Assembly: GCA_958295665.1 (NCBI GenBank)
Contig: OY282559.1
Location: 252,707,461 to 252,771,460, forward strand
Length of the DNA stretch: 64,000 nt
Direction of reading: 5' to 3'
Source of the DNA: Tipula vernalis
Taxonomy: Eukaryota; Arthropoda; Insecta; Diptera; Tipulidae
Made by a program: the position numbers and the translations under genes. Positions 51,918 to 64,000 of the stretch are shown here, piece by piece; positions within the stretch are counted from its first letter, which is position 1, and every line of letters begins with the position of its first letter. Below the pieces are notes generated by a model. It had not been told where the DNA came from. It worked only from the letters and a program-made list of their open reading frames with translations, and made no database searches.

Positions 51918-52739
51918 AGCCGCATCCACACGAGGTGTGAAATGTACACTTATGCGCGCATTTAGCGAATGTACACGTCGTGTGGATGGTTTTCGCATGA
52001 CGAATGAAACTGAATATTTTCATTTGCTTGTGTTCGTCAAATAGGCGGTAAACGACACACATCAAAGGAAACAATCGATGCATTTGTGTCCTATCCACAC
52101 GAAGTGACAAAATGTTAACAAAAATAATTTGAAATGTTAGTGCATTTATCTTTAGAATTTTTTTTAATGGAAATGTTATTATTTATTGAACTTTGCATTT
52201 TTTTAGAGAAATAATATCTGAAAATTCTTAAAACGTAATATATAATTGATTTCAAAAGTAATGTTAAATACCAATTTTCATTTAAATGGTCGGAATAGCT
52301 GTTTGGTCGGATATTACCAAATTTGCTGTTAATTTTTAGTAAAAAACCGATATTTAAATACTTTATTTTTATTTCTGTTTAATAACATTACAGCACAACT
52401 ATTTATTAATATTGCACTGGCCAAATCAATCTCGTCGTCGCTATTTACATATTTCCATTTTCAATTTTGAATAAACTGAAAAACTTGAAAACATTTTAAA
52501 AACAACAAATTTGTTCAATTTGAAATTAAATGAAAAAATTTTACGATATATGTACTAAAAATGTCTATCAGTATAGAAATGTTCATTAACATTCGCCTAC
52601 ATGTGATCAATGAACATTTAACGAATCGTGTGTACCGAGATGTTGATAAATGTACACTTCTCGTTTAACCGTCTACATTCGCCAATTAAGCGAATACGCG
52701 CGCATAAGTGTGCATTTGACACCTCGTGTGGATGCGGCT
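51918..52739. mobile_element. Nested MITE B (822 bp)
   Basis: Ends AGCCGCATCCACACGAGGTG and its complement. The inverted repeats run for about 45 bp, through a CACTTATGCGCGC block. It is flanked by TAA at 51915-51917 and 52740-52742. Removing the element and one TAA restores a continuous match to the Harbinger left repeat, which proves insertion into the right repeat. No transposase; the 67-residue frame inside is chance. Confidence 0.9.
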
Positions 52740-53409
52740 TAAGAAATACGATTTTAAATGAGAAATGTCAAAAAATGCGCTACAAAAAAAAATAAAGAGC
52801 AACCATAAAAAAAAGGAAAAAAAAATTGGAGGGGGTAAAAAAGTTGAAATTTCAACAATTCGTGTTCACGAGCCAGCAAATTTTTCTCGCTGAATCCGCC
52901 ATAAGCTTCTATTAATAGCAAGACATTGACATTTCTGTGACGTTGACATGTCTTTGACGTTTTATTGACATTTTGTGTCATTTTAATGATTGAAATTTCA
53001 ACGATATATTGATCGATACATTATTTGTGAATTGGTTTATTAAAATCGCGTTTAAAGGTATTATTTTTGAGCAATAAATTCTCTTTGTATAAGGCCGTGT
53101 ATAAACCTTAATAGCAAATTATTATGGGATGCCATTAAAATAATATCACGCTATTAGGGTGAAGCAAGTTTAGGAGAAAGGTGCTGGGCTGGAAGATATA
53201 AAAACTAAAATAGTATGCGACGAGGAGGTGGTATTCGGTGACAAAAGATAATATTAACGTTAACTCTGATATTGTATTATTTGTGTTTTATTGTTTTGTA
53301 TTCTCGTATAAAGAAGAAGAAGAATCATGATCTGAAGAATCATATCGGTCAATTCTGACGTTGCTCACATAATATTGTGAAACGGCACGAATTTTCAGAA
53401 GAGAAATTT

Positions 53410-53995
53410 TTAACATTGTGGATGCTGTCTAAACGAAGTAATTTTTATTCTAAGTTGTAAAAATAAATTAATCTAAATTATTCTAAGTTGTAGTACTCAA
53501 GCCCTTTTTAGGAGTTAAAACCACCATTAATTTAACCTCAAAAAACGTTTTTTTTTTTTCGATATAACCCGACTCCCACTCCACTTCTTTTGATAAAACA
53601 AATTAGTACTTAATCCTCATAAAAAGTACAAGTAATCGACAGAAAATTAGATTATAAGGGTTGCATCTCTATTTTTTAGGGGATGAAATTACCTGTTTTC
53701 GCAAATTAAGGAGTGGTTTGAACCTCTAAAAAAGGCTTGGTTGCCAATTAAAAAAATGGTTTCGTTAATGTCTCCCAGAGTACTACAACTTAAAAAAGTT
53801 TTTATAATTTGTTGAATTTGACAGTACAAAAGGTTCCCTTGTAAGATTATTTGTGAGTCTGTGATTTGCCAGCATGAGAATGGAAGACTTATATTGTCGT
53901 GACCAATTGTGATATTGTTTGTAAAATATAAATGATTGGTTTGGTGATCTTTAACCGATGATTTGTGTGAAAAGTGTTGCCCGAGGAGCCGGATC
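53410..53995 (+). repeat. LTR-like repeat, interrupted copy
   Basis: Blocks at 53414-53442 (TTGTGGATGCTGTC...) and 53850-53990 (GTGAGTCTGTGATTTGCC, GACCAATTGTGATAT, GTGTTGCCCGAGGAGCCGG) match the minus-strand copy at 32395-32985. The two parts are separated by a TIR insertion. Confidence 0.55.
53485..53791. mobile_element. TIR MITE nested in the LTR-like repeat
   Basis: A perfect 14-bp terminal inverted repeat, AAGTTGTAGTACTC (53485-53498) and GAGTACTACAACTT (53778-53791). An inner pair around CAAGCC-TTTTTAG follows. A TTCTAAGTTGTA stretch just left of it partly duplicates its left end. Non-coding. Confidence 0.6.
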
Positions 53996-54426
53996 GACCC
54001 AATTTTATTTTTATTTTAAAACGGCACTTCATTGTGGCATAATGAATGAGAAATATAAAATTTAGTATTGAATAAACAATAAATATAAAAAATAATAAAA
54101 TTATGTACAACGGGTAATCAACATTTAGGCGGATACAGCCTAATGCAAAAAGATGGCAGCATTAGACAATTAACTGTTATTTTAAATTTGTAATTTCTTA
54201 ATTTTGGTTTCTCTTAAACTGTACAAATAAAGTTTTCTCAATTGTACGTAGTTCTACGTTAATAGGTCGTGCCTCGGACACAAGCTCCTCGGTTTTTTTT
54301 TATTGCATCTGGAATGTTCGAATTTGGTGTATGGGATAAAAGTAACATGTGTAACAGGTTGTGTCATGTTATGCCCCTCACACATAAATGTACACACAAC
54401 GATGTACTATTTTGTGTATTTACTTT

Positions 54427-55660
54427 TTAGAATGCGAACATACAAACGGAAAACCATGCGTGGAAAAAACTCGAAAGACACCTTTTTAAGAGCTGTGATC
54501 GTCTAACAAAAAAAACTTTGTGTTGCAAATGATTTAGGATTGTGCCATGTTACACTTTATAAATATCTATAAAGTTTGACTTACGCCAAAAGGTGAAAAT
54601 TAAGAAGCTGGGATAGACTGACTTGGGGCTATCTTGAAACGAAATCAATAAGATTACCAGAAACCATTAGCTTAAACTGAGCTACGTCGTTGAATAAGTC
54701 GAACGTATGTAGATGATTTGTTCGATAAATTATCTTCTTTAATGGTAAAATGTAGTATTAGCCCATCCTACATTTGGAACTGCGACGAGACCAGTTGTCA
54801 CCACAGCACAAAATTCAAGGAAAATCTTAGCTAAAAAAGGTTTAAAACAGGTGGGATCTGTGACGTCTGGAGAAAGGAGTATTCTAACTCAATTCCCTGC
54901 ATGATGGACCTTCAGAGTCTCTAGGAGCTGGAAATGCTTCCGGATGGAAGGATAACATTATTAAACACGTAAAGCCATCCAGTTCTGATCCGGTACTTTT
55001 ATTGCTCGACATCCATATTTCTCATTTGGATATCGGTGTTATTGATAAAGCAAAAGACTATGGAGTGGTAGTGTTATCATTTCTACCGCATTGCTCTCAT
55101 AAACTGCAGCCCTTGGATATGGAAGTTTAAGGCCCCTTTAAGACATACTGCGCTAATCAACAGGAAGCCTGGCTACGAAAAAATCCTGGAAAAACTATGA
55201 CAATATATGATATTCCGTTCTTAGTTAAAATTGCTTCTCCTATGGCATTGAGCCCAATAAATGTTATCAACGGGTTTAAAAAAACTGGTATTGTTCCATC
55301 CAATAGAGAAGTGTTACATGCTATTGAAAATAGCCGCTACCGATAGGCAACTAACTGTAAATGAAACAGTTGTTCATTAGGAAAATATACAGCCTAAGGT
55401 TTCATTCGTCACCGATGCTAAAATGTAGAGTATCGGATGTCAAAGGTTTCTCACGAAATGTCTTCATTTCAAGAGATTATTAAAACGACCAGCTCATTAC
55501 TACCGATCTCATCTAATTTCAGCGGGAATATTTCTTTTTCTCCAGAAATAATAAGATCTTTCCCGAAAGCAGCGCAAAGGAAAAAAAATATACACGGAGG
55601 ACTAGAAAAACGTCTATTTTGACAGACATTCTGCCAGACTATCTCGACGAATCTAATCAT
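54427..55660 (+). pseudogene. pogo/Tigger-type transposase pseudogene
   Basis: Seen in order on the plus strand: Y-K-R-K-T-M-R-G-K-N-S-K-D near 54440, the N-terminal helix-turn-helix start usual for this group. Then T-F-G-T-A-T-R-P (about 54770), S-G-E-R and L-G-A-G-N-A-S-G-W, and L-L-L-L-D-I-H-I-S-H-L (about 54993) with the second catalytic Asp; the usual Asn after it is Ile. Then L-P-H-C-S-H-K-L-Q-P-L-D (about 55087), K-N-P-G-K-T-M-T-I-Y-D-I-P (about 55178) and G-F-K-K-T-G-I-V-P (about 55270). A C-terminal S-P-E-I-I-R-S-F-P-K-A tail follows at 55530-55575. Stops and frameshifts break it throughout, for example a stop after the D-M-E-V block at 55127. Terminal inverted repeats were not found. 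Confidence 0.85.
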
Positions 55661-58615
55661 GTTACTACTTACGTTTCGTATTACGGAACGAAAGTAATTT
55701 TTCTGAATTCAAGAATTTTGCATAGAGAAAAAACAGAAAATCAAATTTGTTTAGTCGTTTCGTAATACAGAGTAAGCCCCCAGCGTAAATAGACTTTTAT
55801 GATGACTTTTTATTTGTGTTCATTCATGATAAATTTAATGTTAAATCACAATTTTACTTCTGGCCATAGATAATTCTCGCTTAAACAGCTATTCAGGATT
55901 CTATAAAAAATGTTTCACATTTTTTTCCAGGGTTTAACATACTATAAATTGTATAGGACAATTCGGCTAGTGAAAATAGTTATTTAAGTGAAAAACAGAT
56001 ATTTGTGTATTCAGGAAAATTTCATTTTCTTTAAATTCCAGTTAAACAGGTTTTAAATTAGCGCAATTTTCAATCTAGACTTAAATCGGCACTTAAGTTA
56101 ATGAACCAAAATCGGGCAATTAAACAATTAACTGTAGATTTTTGAAAAATTTTAAATTTTTTTTCGTATGCACGGATTTCTGCTACAAATGTTGCTGGCG
56201 AACTAGTAATTTTTCAACGGAATTTAATAAAACTACTGGTAAATTGGTATTCGGTAAACCATTCTCTAATTGTGGTAAAAAAAACCTTTAAAGCCAATTG
56301 TTACGTGGAAAAGGATTTTTTTAGTGTAGCTCATCATTATTTCAATACCGGAAAAATGTTATCAATAATGGAAAAGTCATAAAAATGATTCAACAAAAAA
56401 TTTCTTTATCTTCTCATACAATTAAGTACAGATATTACTTACTATTTTGTAAACGTAGTAAAACGTGATAAATATATCACACCACTATCCGATTACTAAT
56501 CTTTTAACATACTTTATGATATACACTTATCGCGCGTATTCTTATCTTATTCATGCAGACATGAATCGTGGAAAATACCTGGTATTCGCGATCACCCGAT
56601 CGAATTCGAATAATATAAAAGAATTGTTTGCGCTCATGTGCTATCAAACTTAACCGATAATGACTAAATTCCCTACATACATATGTAAACTCCCTGCAAA
56701 ATATGTATTTAATTGTTAAATCTGTTATACTTAAATTATATATACGATTATGTAGTGTTAGGTTGCTTTTGTATATTTTCTGAGAAAACAAGTTCTTGCC
56801 CTAACCCTATTAAAAAATAATAAGTAAAATAATAAAAAAACAAAATTAATTGGCATATAATTATTTTCCATTATTCTTAGAGTCGTTCCCATTTCCTTCT
56901 GAAAAAGTTTTGTTCTAAAAATATTAAAATTTTGTCTTAAAACAAAAAACAAAATTGAATCTGTTTTTGCAATTAAGATTAGTTTTGTTGCCGTAAACGT
57001 AGTATAAGTATCCATTTAATCATTTCAAGCTTCTTCGATGGGCCTGAGAAACCAATGCCGAAAGATGGCTACTGTTCGCTCAATATATAAATTGCGTTAC
57101 ATTTTTGGTTATTCTATATTGGGTTTGGAGGACGAACCTAACCGACATTAATTGTTTAATTGAAAGTTGTAATTTATTATTTATTATTTGTTGACAACGA
57201 AAAACACAAACGACTAAATTTCAGTATAACAAAGTACAGTTCTGTTAAGTTAATCATCTAAACCTGCCCTGAACAGTTTGAACTAAATGAAATAAAGCGG
57301 TTCTATTAGACATAGCAAGACGTTATTTTGACTGTCAAATCATAACAGTTGGAAAGAGGATGACATGTATTAATGTGGCTTCTTCCTTGTGTGCATCTTT
57401 AGAGAATATCATTCGAATCTGTTTACCACTTTTATAGTTTTTGTTGTTGTCTTTACTCCCCGCATAACCAAACTCAGCAACAGCATGAGCAATACTAAAC
57501 ATAGCATACCGATTAAACAATTTGAAAATTATTATTTTACTATGTATCAATGTATATATAAGTAAGTGCAAACCCTGCTAAAATTCTCTTCAGGAAGCCT
57601 GCTTGTTTTGCTGATACGCAGATACTTATTTATAAATATCAACCATTAGGCGTAGTAGTCACTAAGACAAAGTATTTTGTTATTGTTTTTTTTATTGCAA
57701 ATTTATGTATCCATAAAATTAATTTATAGCAAATTTTATGGATTCATCTTGACAGCAAACAAAAATATAACCAAGAATTATTAAAAAAAAATATGAATTA
57801 GTGTTAATTCGATTATTTTCACGTTTCAAAACAATCTAAAAATTTAATTATTACTAATACTCTTATCAGAATTATTTTATTCAAATTATTTCCGTCATAA
57901 AATACAAAATTAAAAAAAATCTTTCCCATAAAAATGCCAAACAATTAAAATTATCAGTGAGTGGGAGAAATTTTTCCATCGGTACACAATGATGATGTAC
58001 ATGTATTAGTTGGACTGCCATAAAATGTTCTCGATTTGATCCTTTTTTTAATTTCGATCTCAGTGCACTAACACAGATACACATTTTTTGTAAATAAAAA
58101 CTTGACTGACTCAATTGTGTGTCTCGTTCACACAACCACCGATTTTATATTTTTATCTCAAGTTATTTTTACTGACAAACTTTGATTCACAGTGGAATTG
58201 AGGCATTACTCTCTATTCCTTGCTTTAATTTACAAAAAACATTTCAAAAATATGTTTTCTGTTTTCTAATGAATTGTTGCAGTTGCGTTTGCGCATGATT
58301 CGTATTGTTTATGACACGTTTTCTCTCTTTTAGTTTAGTAGTTAGTAGGCGATTCTTTATAATTTCTACACTGTATTCACAAAAAACTGGAAACGAAACT
58401 GATTCCAGCAAACTGTTTGCCGCCTGACTGTTCACTTAGCCTGGTACACGCTGCAATCGATCCGAAGAAGGTGAAACATTACCTTTAAAGCACTTGTCGC
58501 TGTAAACCTCAATGCACCTGGCCGCCACACACTCACTCGATACCCAGTGCGAAGATGGAAGAAGCACTCAAATATTAGAAAACAACGGCTGTACAGTACA
58601 CTATAAATGAGCAAT
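55661..58615. other. AT-rich DNA without recognised gene
   Basis: Several short minus-strand frames without conserved motifs. The last 200 bp before 58616 are less AT-rich and may be the leader or LTR of the BEL/Pao relic, but no second LTR copy is visible. Confidence 0.45.
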
Positions 58616-59690
58616 GAGCGGAACAAATATGGAAACTAATACCCCAGGTGGTACACCTGTTGCTCAGGTAAATCCACCCTCTTCGGAGGTCGGTCTCATG
58701 GTTTCTGGGGGAGACCAGCCATTGCTTCTAATGGGAGGGCAAAATTTCTCGATAATTTCTTCCTTCATTAAAATTTATGTTTTAATATGTTAAATTAATG
58801 AAACCAATTAATAAATAGCCTATAAAAAGCCATAATTATTAATTAATAAAGGGGAAAAATATGAAAAAATCTGCATGGACGCAACAGATCAAGATGAATC
58901 CAACTCCAACTATTTCATACAAAACCACTTTGAAAGTATAAAGCAGCAAAATAAAACCTTTGGATATCAAGCTAAAACCCATAAACCCCTCATATTCAGA
59001 AAGATTACACTAAGTGGGTAGGATTTGTGGATACGTTCAAAAAGTTAATTCACATAACAAACATCTAACGAATATTTACAAAATTAACTATTTGAAAACC
59101 CAGGTGGTAGGATCGGCAGGCAAACTATTGAGCCACTTAGAAGCAACTGGAGACAGCTATGTAGCAGCATAGAAAATATTGGAGGACAGATTCAACAAGA
59201 AAATGTTACTTGTCAGTACCTAACACAGAATCAGCCAATGGTAAAAAATGGCTACATGACACAACAACTGAATGTTTACATGCAATTCGAAATTTTGGAA
59301 TAGACACCGATCTATGGAGTTCTTTTGTCGCTTTGATAATATCAAAAAAATTGGATTATAAATTGCGACGCTTGTAAGTGAACTAACTAGATAACCCAAG
59401 AGCCATTCATAGGCGCGGACATATATGTAGTTCTAAAAATACATCCGCGTCAGAAATGCATTGGTGATAAAACTGAAATCGGGTGGATAATATATGGTCG
59501 TCTAAGCCACAACAATAAAATGCCAGTCAAGAAATTAGACAGCATCGTCACGTTAGCTGACATAGACAAACAGCTAAAAAAGTTCTGCGAATCAGAAGGG
59601 TTGCATTCGCAATGCGCACTAACAACTGAGGAGATACGATGTGAGGAACACTACAAGAAGACTATTCACTACTAACATACACTAACAACT
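58616..59690 (+). pseudogene. BEL/Pao LTR retrotransposon gag-pro relic
   Basis: An ATG at 58616 opens a short Gly/Pro-rich frame. After a gap, frames near 59085-59215 read Y-L-K-T-Q-V-V-G-S-A-G-K-L-L-S-H-L-E-A-T-G-D, then A-A-stop-K-I-L-E-D-R-F-N. This is the gag region found in BEL/Pao elements (DUF1759-like). Near 59250-59380, W-L-H-D-T-T-T-E-C-L-H-A-I-R-N-F-G-I-D-T-D and S-K-K-L-D-Y-K-L-R-R-L follow. At 59478-59670, T-E-I-G-W-I-I-Y-G-R-L matches the end of the protease region and L-K-K-F-C-E-S-E-G the start of the pol region. Large deletions and stops make it a relic. Reverse transcriptase, integrase and paired LTRs are not seen. Confidence 0.8.
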
Positions 59691-62600
59691 AACAAAATCC
59701 AAATCTATAGAGTGAGAATGGTTTTATTTAACTAATTTTTGATGAATTAACTATATAAATAGATAGAAAATAACTCTGCTGTGAGTTTAGCCCTAGTTAT
59801 TTCTATGACTGACATCCTAAATCCTTATAAACCTTTTGTGTCGAGGATGCAGTCAGGGCCTGGGTCTGTATAATTCTGGAATGGGTTGGGCATACCCCAG
59901 GAATGTGCTATACATACGTAGAATCGCCGTTATGGTTGGTCTGCAGACCTATATTATATCACATCAATTATACCATTAATTAATTATACCACGAAATAAT
60001 TAATCATTCGTTCATAGTCACTAAATTGGTAAAATTATAGTAAGTAGTCAAATCACAACCCATTAAATAATCACAGAAACAAGATCAAACTTCTTCAAAG
60101 CATAAAAATATCGAACAGAGGAATTGAAGGGTAGATTATATTTCTAAAACAATGATTTCGAAATGCCAAAGAATGACGAATGATAGTACAAGAAATACGG
60201 TAAAACAACTTTAAAAATTTCTTAACCTCCCGTAAAGAATAACTGAAAAATTTATATGCAAGCTTCTGTAATTACAAAAGGTAAATAATCAATACACTTA
60301 ATGTAAAACCTATAAATGCCACACCACCAAAATCAATCCCACACCACAATAAATATATGGGTAGGAATGAGCAAGGCATAACCTTAATCCTAATTTATCG
60401 GTTGTCATTTCATGAACCTTAAAAAATTTAGTACAACTTTACATACATGTTAAAAAGTTTCACTTCCGTCGCGTATAGAAGCCACACTAGGTTTGGTTTT
60501 TAAATTAAATTTTCCTTTCCGCAGGTTTCTTATTTTTTTATTATTTTTATTTTTTCATCTTTGCAATCTTTTCTGGGATTCAAGGCCAATTTTTGCAGTC
60601 CCAACACTTTCGCAATTCATTTTACCGTCCTACTTTACGCCATAGTAGCCAAATCGAGGACGTACGACTAAAGACCCGCTTTTGTTTAAACCACCTGCAC
60701 ATTGCATTGCTTCATGCCAGCTGACATAAAAGGTTGATTTCTCCCGATGCAACCGCCGCTGTAACCACTGCGCCGTTTGGTCGGTTCAGTTTTCTAAAAA
60801 ACACCCTAAAAATTAAATAAAAAAATACCTCAAATTTTTGGGCCTTTTTCTTATTTTTGTTTTGATGTATTTATGCATTGGAGTATAATTGCCATGTGTC
60901 CGTTCACAGTTCAGTTCTTAACCCTACCTTGTCTATATTCTCTTATAGCAAGTGTGTTTGTTAAACATTTATACTTACTATAATATACAAGAGTGACAAA
61001 TGATTTCTATAAATACAAAACAGCTATCAATATTTTTATTTTGCGCTTGTATTACAAAACTTGTATGCTGAAACGTAATTTAAACGCTGCCAAGCCCCCA
61101 TATTGTACGACTAAACATATTATAAACAATAATAATAATAATTAATTGGTATAATTATTTGTTTATATATATGTATATCGCATGTAGACATCGCTTTTAT
61201 TAAGAAATTGCAATGTAATGCATTTTTCTTTTATTATAAATAGCAATTACACATTTTATTTAGCAGAAATGAAAACATATTTAAATTGTAATAATAAGTT
61301 AAACAACAACAAGTTATGTCATAATAAACATGTATTAGTCGTAATTAAACAACAATTTGCGCATGGATTGATTATGTATATTATTTGAAGAATAAATGCA
61401 GTTATCTGATTATCTCTGTGGACAGAAGTCATAATGGCATAAGCCGAGGTATGCCCTTTTTCGTATTATCTCAAATTCAAAATCACCATAATCGATATTA
61501 TATCATATCAATTTTTTTGTAATATTCCGGAAACTGCAAACAATCGTAATAGCATTTACAAAAACTATAATTCTAAAAACTTGGAGATGTTACACATAAA
61601 TTGGCATACTTGCGTTTTTGTATTATTGCCAAAATTAGGTTAATACTTCATCAACAATAAATCCAAATAATTCAAAACCAAAGTCCAAATTACAAAAATT
61701 TACTTGATTAAGAATATGTATACACAAACACTCTTTATGTTTGGTTGACAAATTGACCCGCGTGCGGGGTGTGCTTTGATAACATTTGTCTTACAGTAAA
61801 AATACATCTAAATATATTTCCCGATTCAATGTCAATTTAGAATATTCTGCTTAGCCTTGATAAAACAATTTTAGGTTTACATATTTATATAAGTATGTTG
61901 GCGCGATATCAACATGTTTACTGTTGATGCTGTAAATCAAAACAACCAAAGTATTATTTTGGTAAATCTCCCATTTGATAATTAAAATAAACAAAAACCG
62001 AAAAATGTTGCTTATGTTTGATCCCAGATTTCGCATTTAATTAAAATTAGTACACAAACCGATCAAAGTCTGTAAGCATGATTATTATCAACTGGAGTTT
62101 TGCGCGAAAAAACACAAAACAATGTCGTCATGTATTTTGACCTGATTAAATTAATTAATTAGGAATATACGGTACCAAATTTCATTATATTTCGCCATTT
62201 TTGCGGAAGATTAAAAGTATTGTTTTGTGAAAACTCATACCGGTTTACTGTTTTATTATGCGGCGACGATTATGTTACACAGATTAGATTATATTATATG
62301 AATCGTTATCTTACGCAGGCATACGTTACACACCGTTGACCAACAAGAATTCTTTTATATGGTAATTTAAATAAACGAACTCGTTTACTGTTACTTTTGG
62401 TTTATGCATATATTTACGTTCAAATATGCAAATGTTAAGTAAATTAAAGCAATTACTTGAGGTATTTGACTGTGCCATTATAAAGGCTCAGAAATCAAAA
62501 CGAAAGTCTTCTGAGTTCATTAAAGATAGATTCTCTGGCCTGCCGACAATAACTAAAAGAATGGAAACCTAATGATTTTGACAGAAATTTTTTTGAGTTC

Positions 62601-63129
62601 AATAGGTACCTTGATCCGAAACGAATGCAACCTAACAGTTAACATATCTTCAATGAACAATAAGTTTATAGATGATGGTTTTGATCTCACTATCCAATAA
62701 AAACGTAATTGAGACTGCTAAAACGGTTAGTCAGCTTAAAACTAATGAAAGTTTGAAACAACAAAACAACCGAAATATTGAAGATTGCAATTGTAGCCAA
62801 CTGATTAAACTAAAGAATTCCAAATAAAATATTAAATTGACAAAATAATGTATAACTTTCAGAAACCAAAAATTCAAATCACGATTTCTCGAAATGTCTA
62901 ATCTTTGGAAATGTGAAAATGAATTGTACAATTTCGGTAATTTTTAAATATTGATCATTTTGATAAAATTATAATTATCTAACGGATCTTTACATGAGTT
63001 CTTATGTTAACTCCATTCAACCGAAACTGAAAATTCCTTCTACGAAATTTTTGGCATCATACGTTCTGGAATTACAAAATATTTACAATATCGGAAATTA
63101 TTTTTTTTATTGTTTTTTTACTCATCAAA
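59691..63129. other. AT-rich DNA without recognised gene
   Basis: No conserved segment on either strand. Scattered poly-A/T runs only. Confidence 0.5.
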
Positions 63130-63290
63130 TTGTATGAGAGTTTAATCCAGTTTCGAACTGATGGGCCTTTGATTATGAAGAAGTCAATCCTCTCATCAGG
63201 CCATTGCTACTAAACTGATTGTACCACAATTTTACACTCTATATATAGAATGAATTATGTACAGGATGTATTAGCGAATTATACTGTGTA
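63130..63290 (-). repeat. LTR-like repeat, partial copy (TATA-proximal part)
   Basis: Matches 32410-32540 in the same orientation. Shared blocks are GAGTTTAATCC-type, TCAATCCTCTCATCAGG (63185-63201) and GTATTAGCGAATTAT (63269-63283). Read on the minus strand it has a TATATATAG-like box before CCTGATGAGAGGATTGA. Confidence 0.55.
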
Positions 63291-63729
63291 AGCAAATTTT
63301 AATTACAATTTTTTTTGTATTAACTTTAATTTGAAATAATTAATTAGTTCATGCAATACTTAATTTGCAACATTTTTATGGTTGTTAAAATAAAGAAATA
63401 ATTTTTGTTTATAGTATTTGTTGGTTCTTGATATACCAAAACAAAACAATTTCTGAATCAGTTTTATTACGAATAATGATGAGTACATCCAGCCAGTGGG
63501 TCTCACTAAAAAAAACCGGGCCTTCTTCAAAGTCATTTAGTGCCAGAGAAAATGTAGTTTTTTAAATTTTCTGCCGATGACAGTAAAAATAAGTTTAAAG
63601 CAAATCATTAAATAAAAGGGATACAGTTCTTATAAACGAATAATAGAACAACTAGCCCTTAAATTTATTTACAAGAACTTAGTTCATGTGTTCGCTGAAA
63701 TGCGGTGTGGTTCGCAGTTTTTTTTTTTT

Positions 63730-64000
63730 CTAAATTTGATACAACGTACGATGGTATGACGGTATTTATTCTAGAATGATGGTGTGATGATATGAGGGTA
63801 TGATGGTGTGAGGGTTTAATGGTATGATGGTTGGATGGTATGATGATATCATAGCCTGACAGTATGATGGTATGATTATATGATGGTGTTATGGTACTAT
63901 GGTACGATACGATGGTATAGTGGTATGAAGGTATATTGGTATGATTATATGATTGTGTGATGGTACGATGGTATGATTTTATGATGATATGACAGTATGA
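63730..64000 (+). repeat. Degenerate GATGGTATGA minisatellite
   Basis: Loose tandem copies of a 9-10-bp unit close to GATGGTATGA (variants GATGGTGTGA, GATTATATGA, GATGATATGA) fill this stretch and continue past the window edge. Purine/pyrimidine asymmetry is strong. No coding. Confidence 0.85.

Larger units (their letters stand above)
48406..52901. mobile_element. PIF/Harbinger DNA transposon, complete but inactive
   Basis: Termini TGGCGGATTCAGCG (48406) and CGCTGAATCCGCCA (ending 52901) are inverted repeats. They extend for about 210 bp: 48406-48617 against 52901-52743 plus 51914-51870. Both flanks carry TAA (48403-48405 and 52902-52904), the 3-bp TWA target duplication typical of PIF/Harbinger. 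Inside are two convergent decayed genes, a DDE transposase on the minus strand and a MADF-like partner on the plus strand. Two MITEs are inserted in it, one at the inner edge of the left repeat and one inside the right repeat. Without these two insertions and their extra target copies the element is about 3.4 kb, a usual size for the family. Confidence 0.9.

Noticed and set aside
54121..56160. Similar CAATTAACTGT segments on both sides of the pogo/Tigger relic as terminal repeats
   Set aside because: They are in direct, not inverted, orientation, are short, and lack TA flanks.
1..64000. tRNA, rRNA or CRISPR-like arrays
   Set aside because: No cloverleaf with conserved B-box-like sequence, no rRNA segment, and no regularly spaced direct repeats with unique spacers were seen by eye.

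Overview
The window is strongly AT-rich eukaryotic DNA, with long introns, many homopolymer runs and abundant relics of transposable elements. The only host gene I can support encodes a group III-type secreted phospholipase A2. Its exon structure, together with the mix of BEL/Pao, Jockey/R1/I-like non-LTR, Tc1/mariner, pogo/Tigger, piggyBac-like and PIF/Harbinger relics, points to an insect nuclear chromosome. I cannot name the species. There are no bacterial-style operons, no CRISPR array and no rRNA or tRNA gene that I can see.

Host gene (minus strand, 27424 down to 10915). Exon 1 (27424-27054) encodes a signal peptide and an Asn-rich, glycosylation-rich segment. Exon 2 (18088-17570) encodes a charged propeptide. 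Two homologous exons, 3a (11604-11383) and 3b (11139-10915), each encode the calcium-loop and His-Asp active-site half of the PLA2 domain. Every junction has a plausible GT/AG site and the same phase. Exons 3a and 3b are both multiples of three long and about 55% identical by my hand alignment (41 of 74 codons). They look like alternative, probably mutually exclusive, catalytic exons. Each would complete a furin-type basic site with the last codon of exon 2. The rest of the catalytic domain is not recognisable at 1-10914 and is probably beyond the left edge.

Layout. 1-10914: downstream intron or flank with a hairpin MITE, a Tc1 relic and a short TIR element. 10915-27424: the sPLA2 exons and two long introns. 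27425-39250: mostly unique AT-rich DNA with several inverted-repeat elements and an LTR-like repeat family. 39250-47510: a graveyard of non-LTR retrotransposon fragments, all on the minus strand, interspersed with MITEs. 48406-52901: a complete but dead PIF/Harbinger transposon with decayed transposase and MADF-like genes and 3-bp target duplications. Two MITEs are nested in it, each also flanked by its own TWA target duplication. 53410-55660: another LTR-like repeat copy with a nested TIR element, then a pogo/Tigger transposase pseudogene. 58616-59690: a BEL/Pao relic. 63730-64000: a degenerate minisatellite that runs off the right edge.

The most interesting items are the duplicated PLA2 catalytic exons and the nested Harbinger locus, where the order of insertions can be read directly from the sequence.
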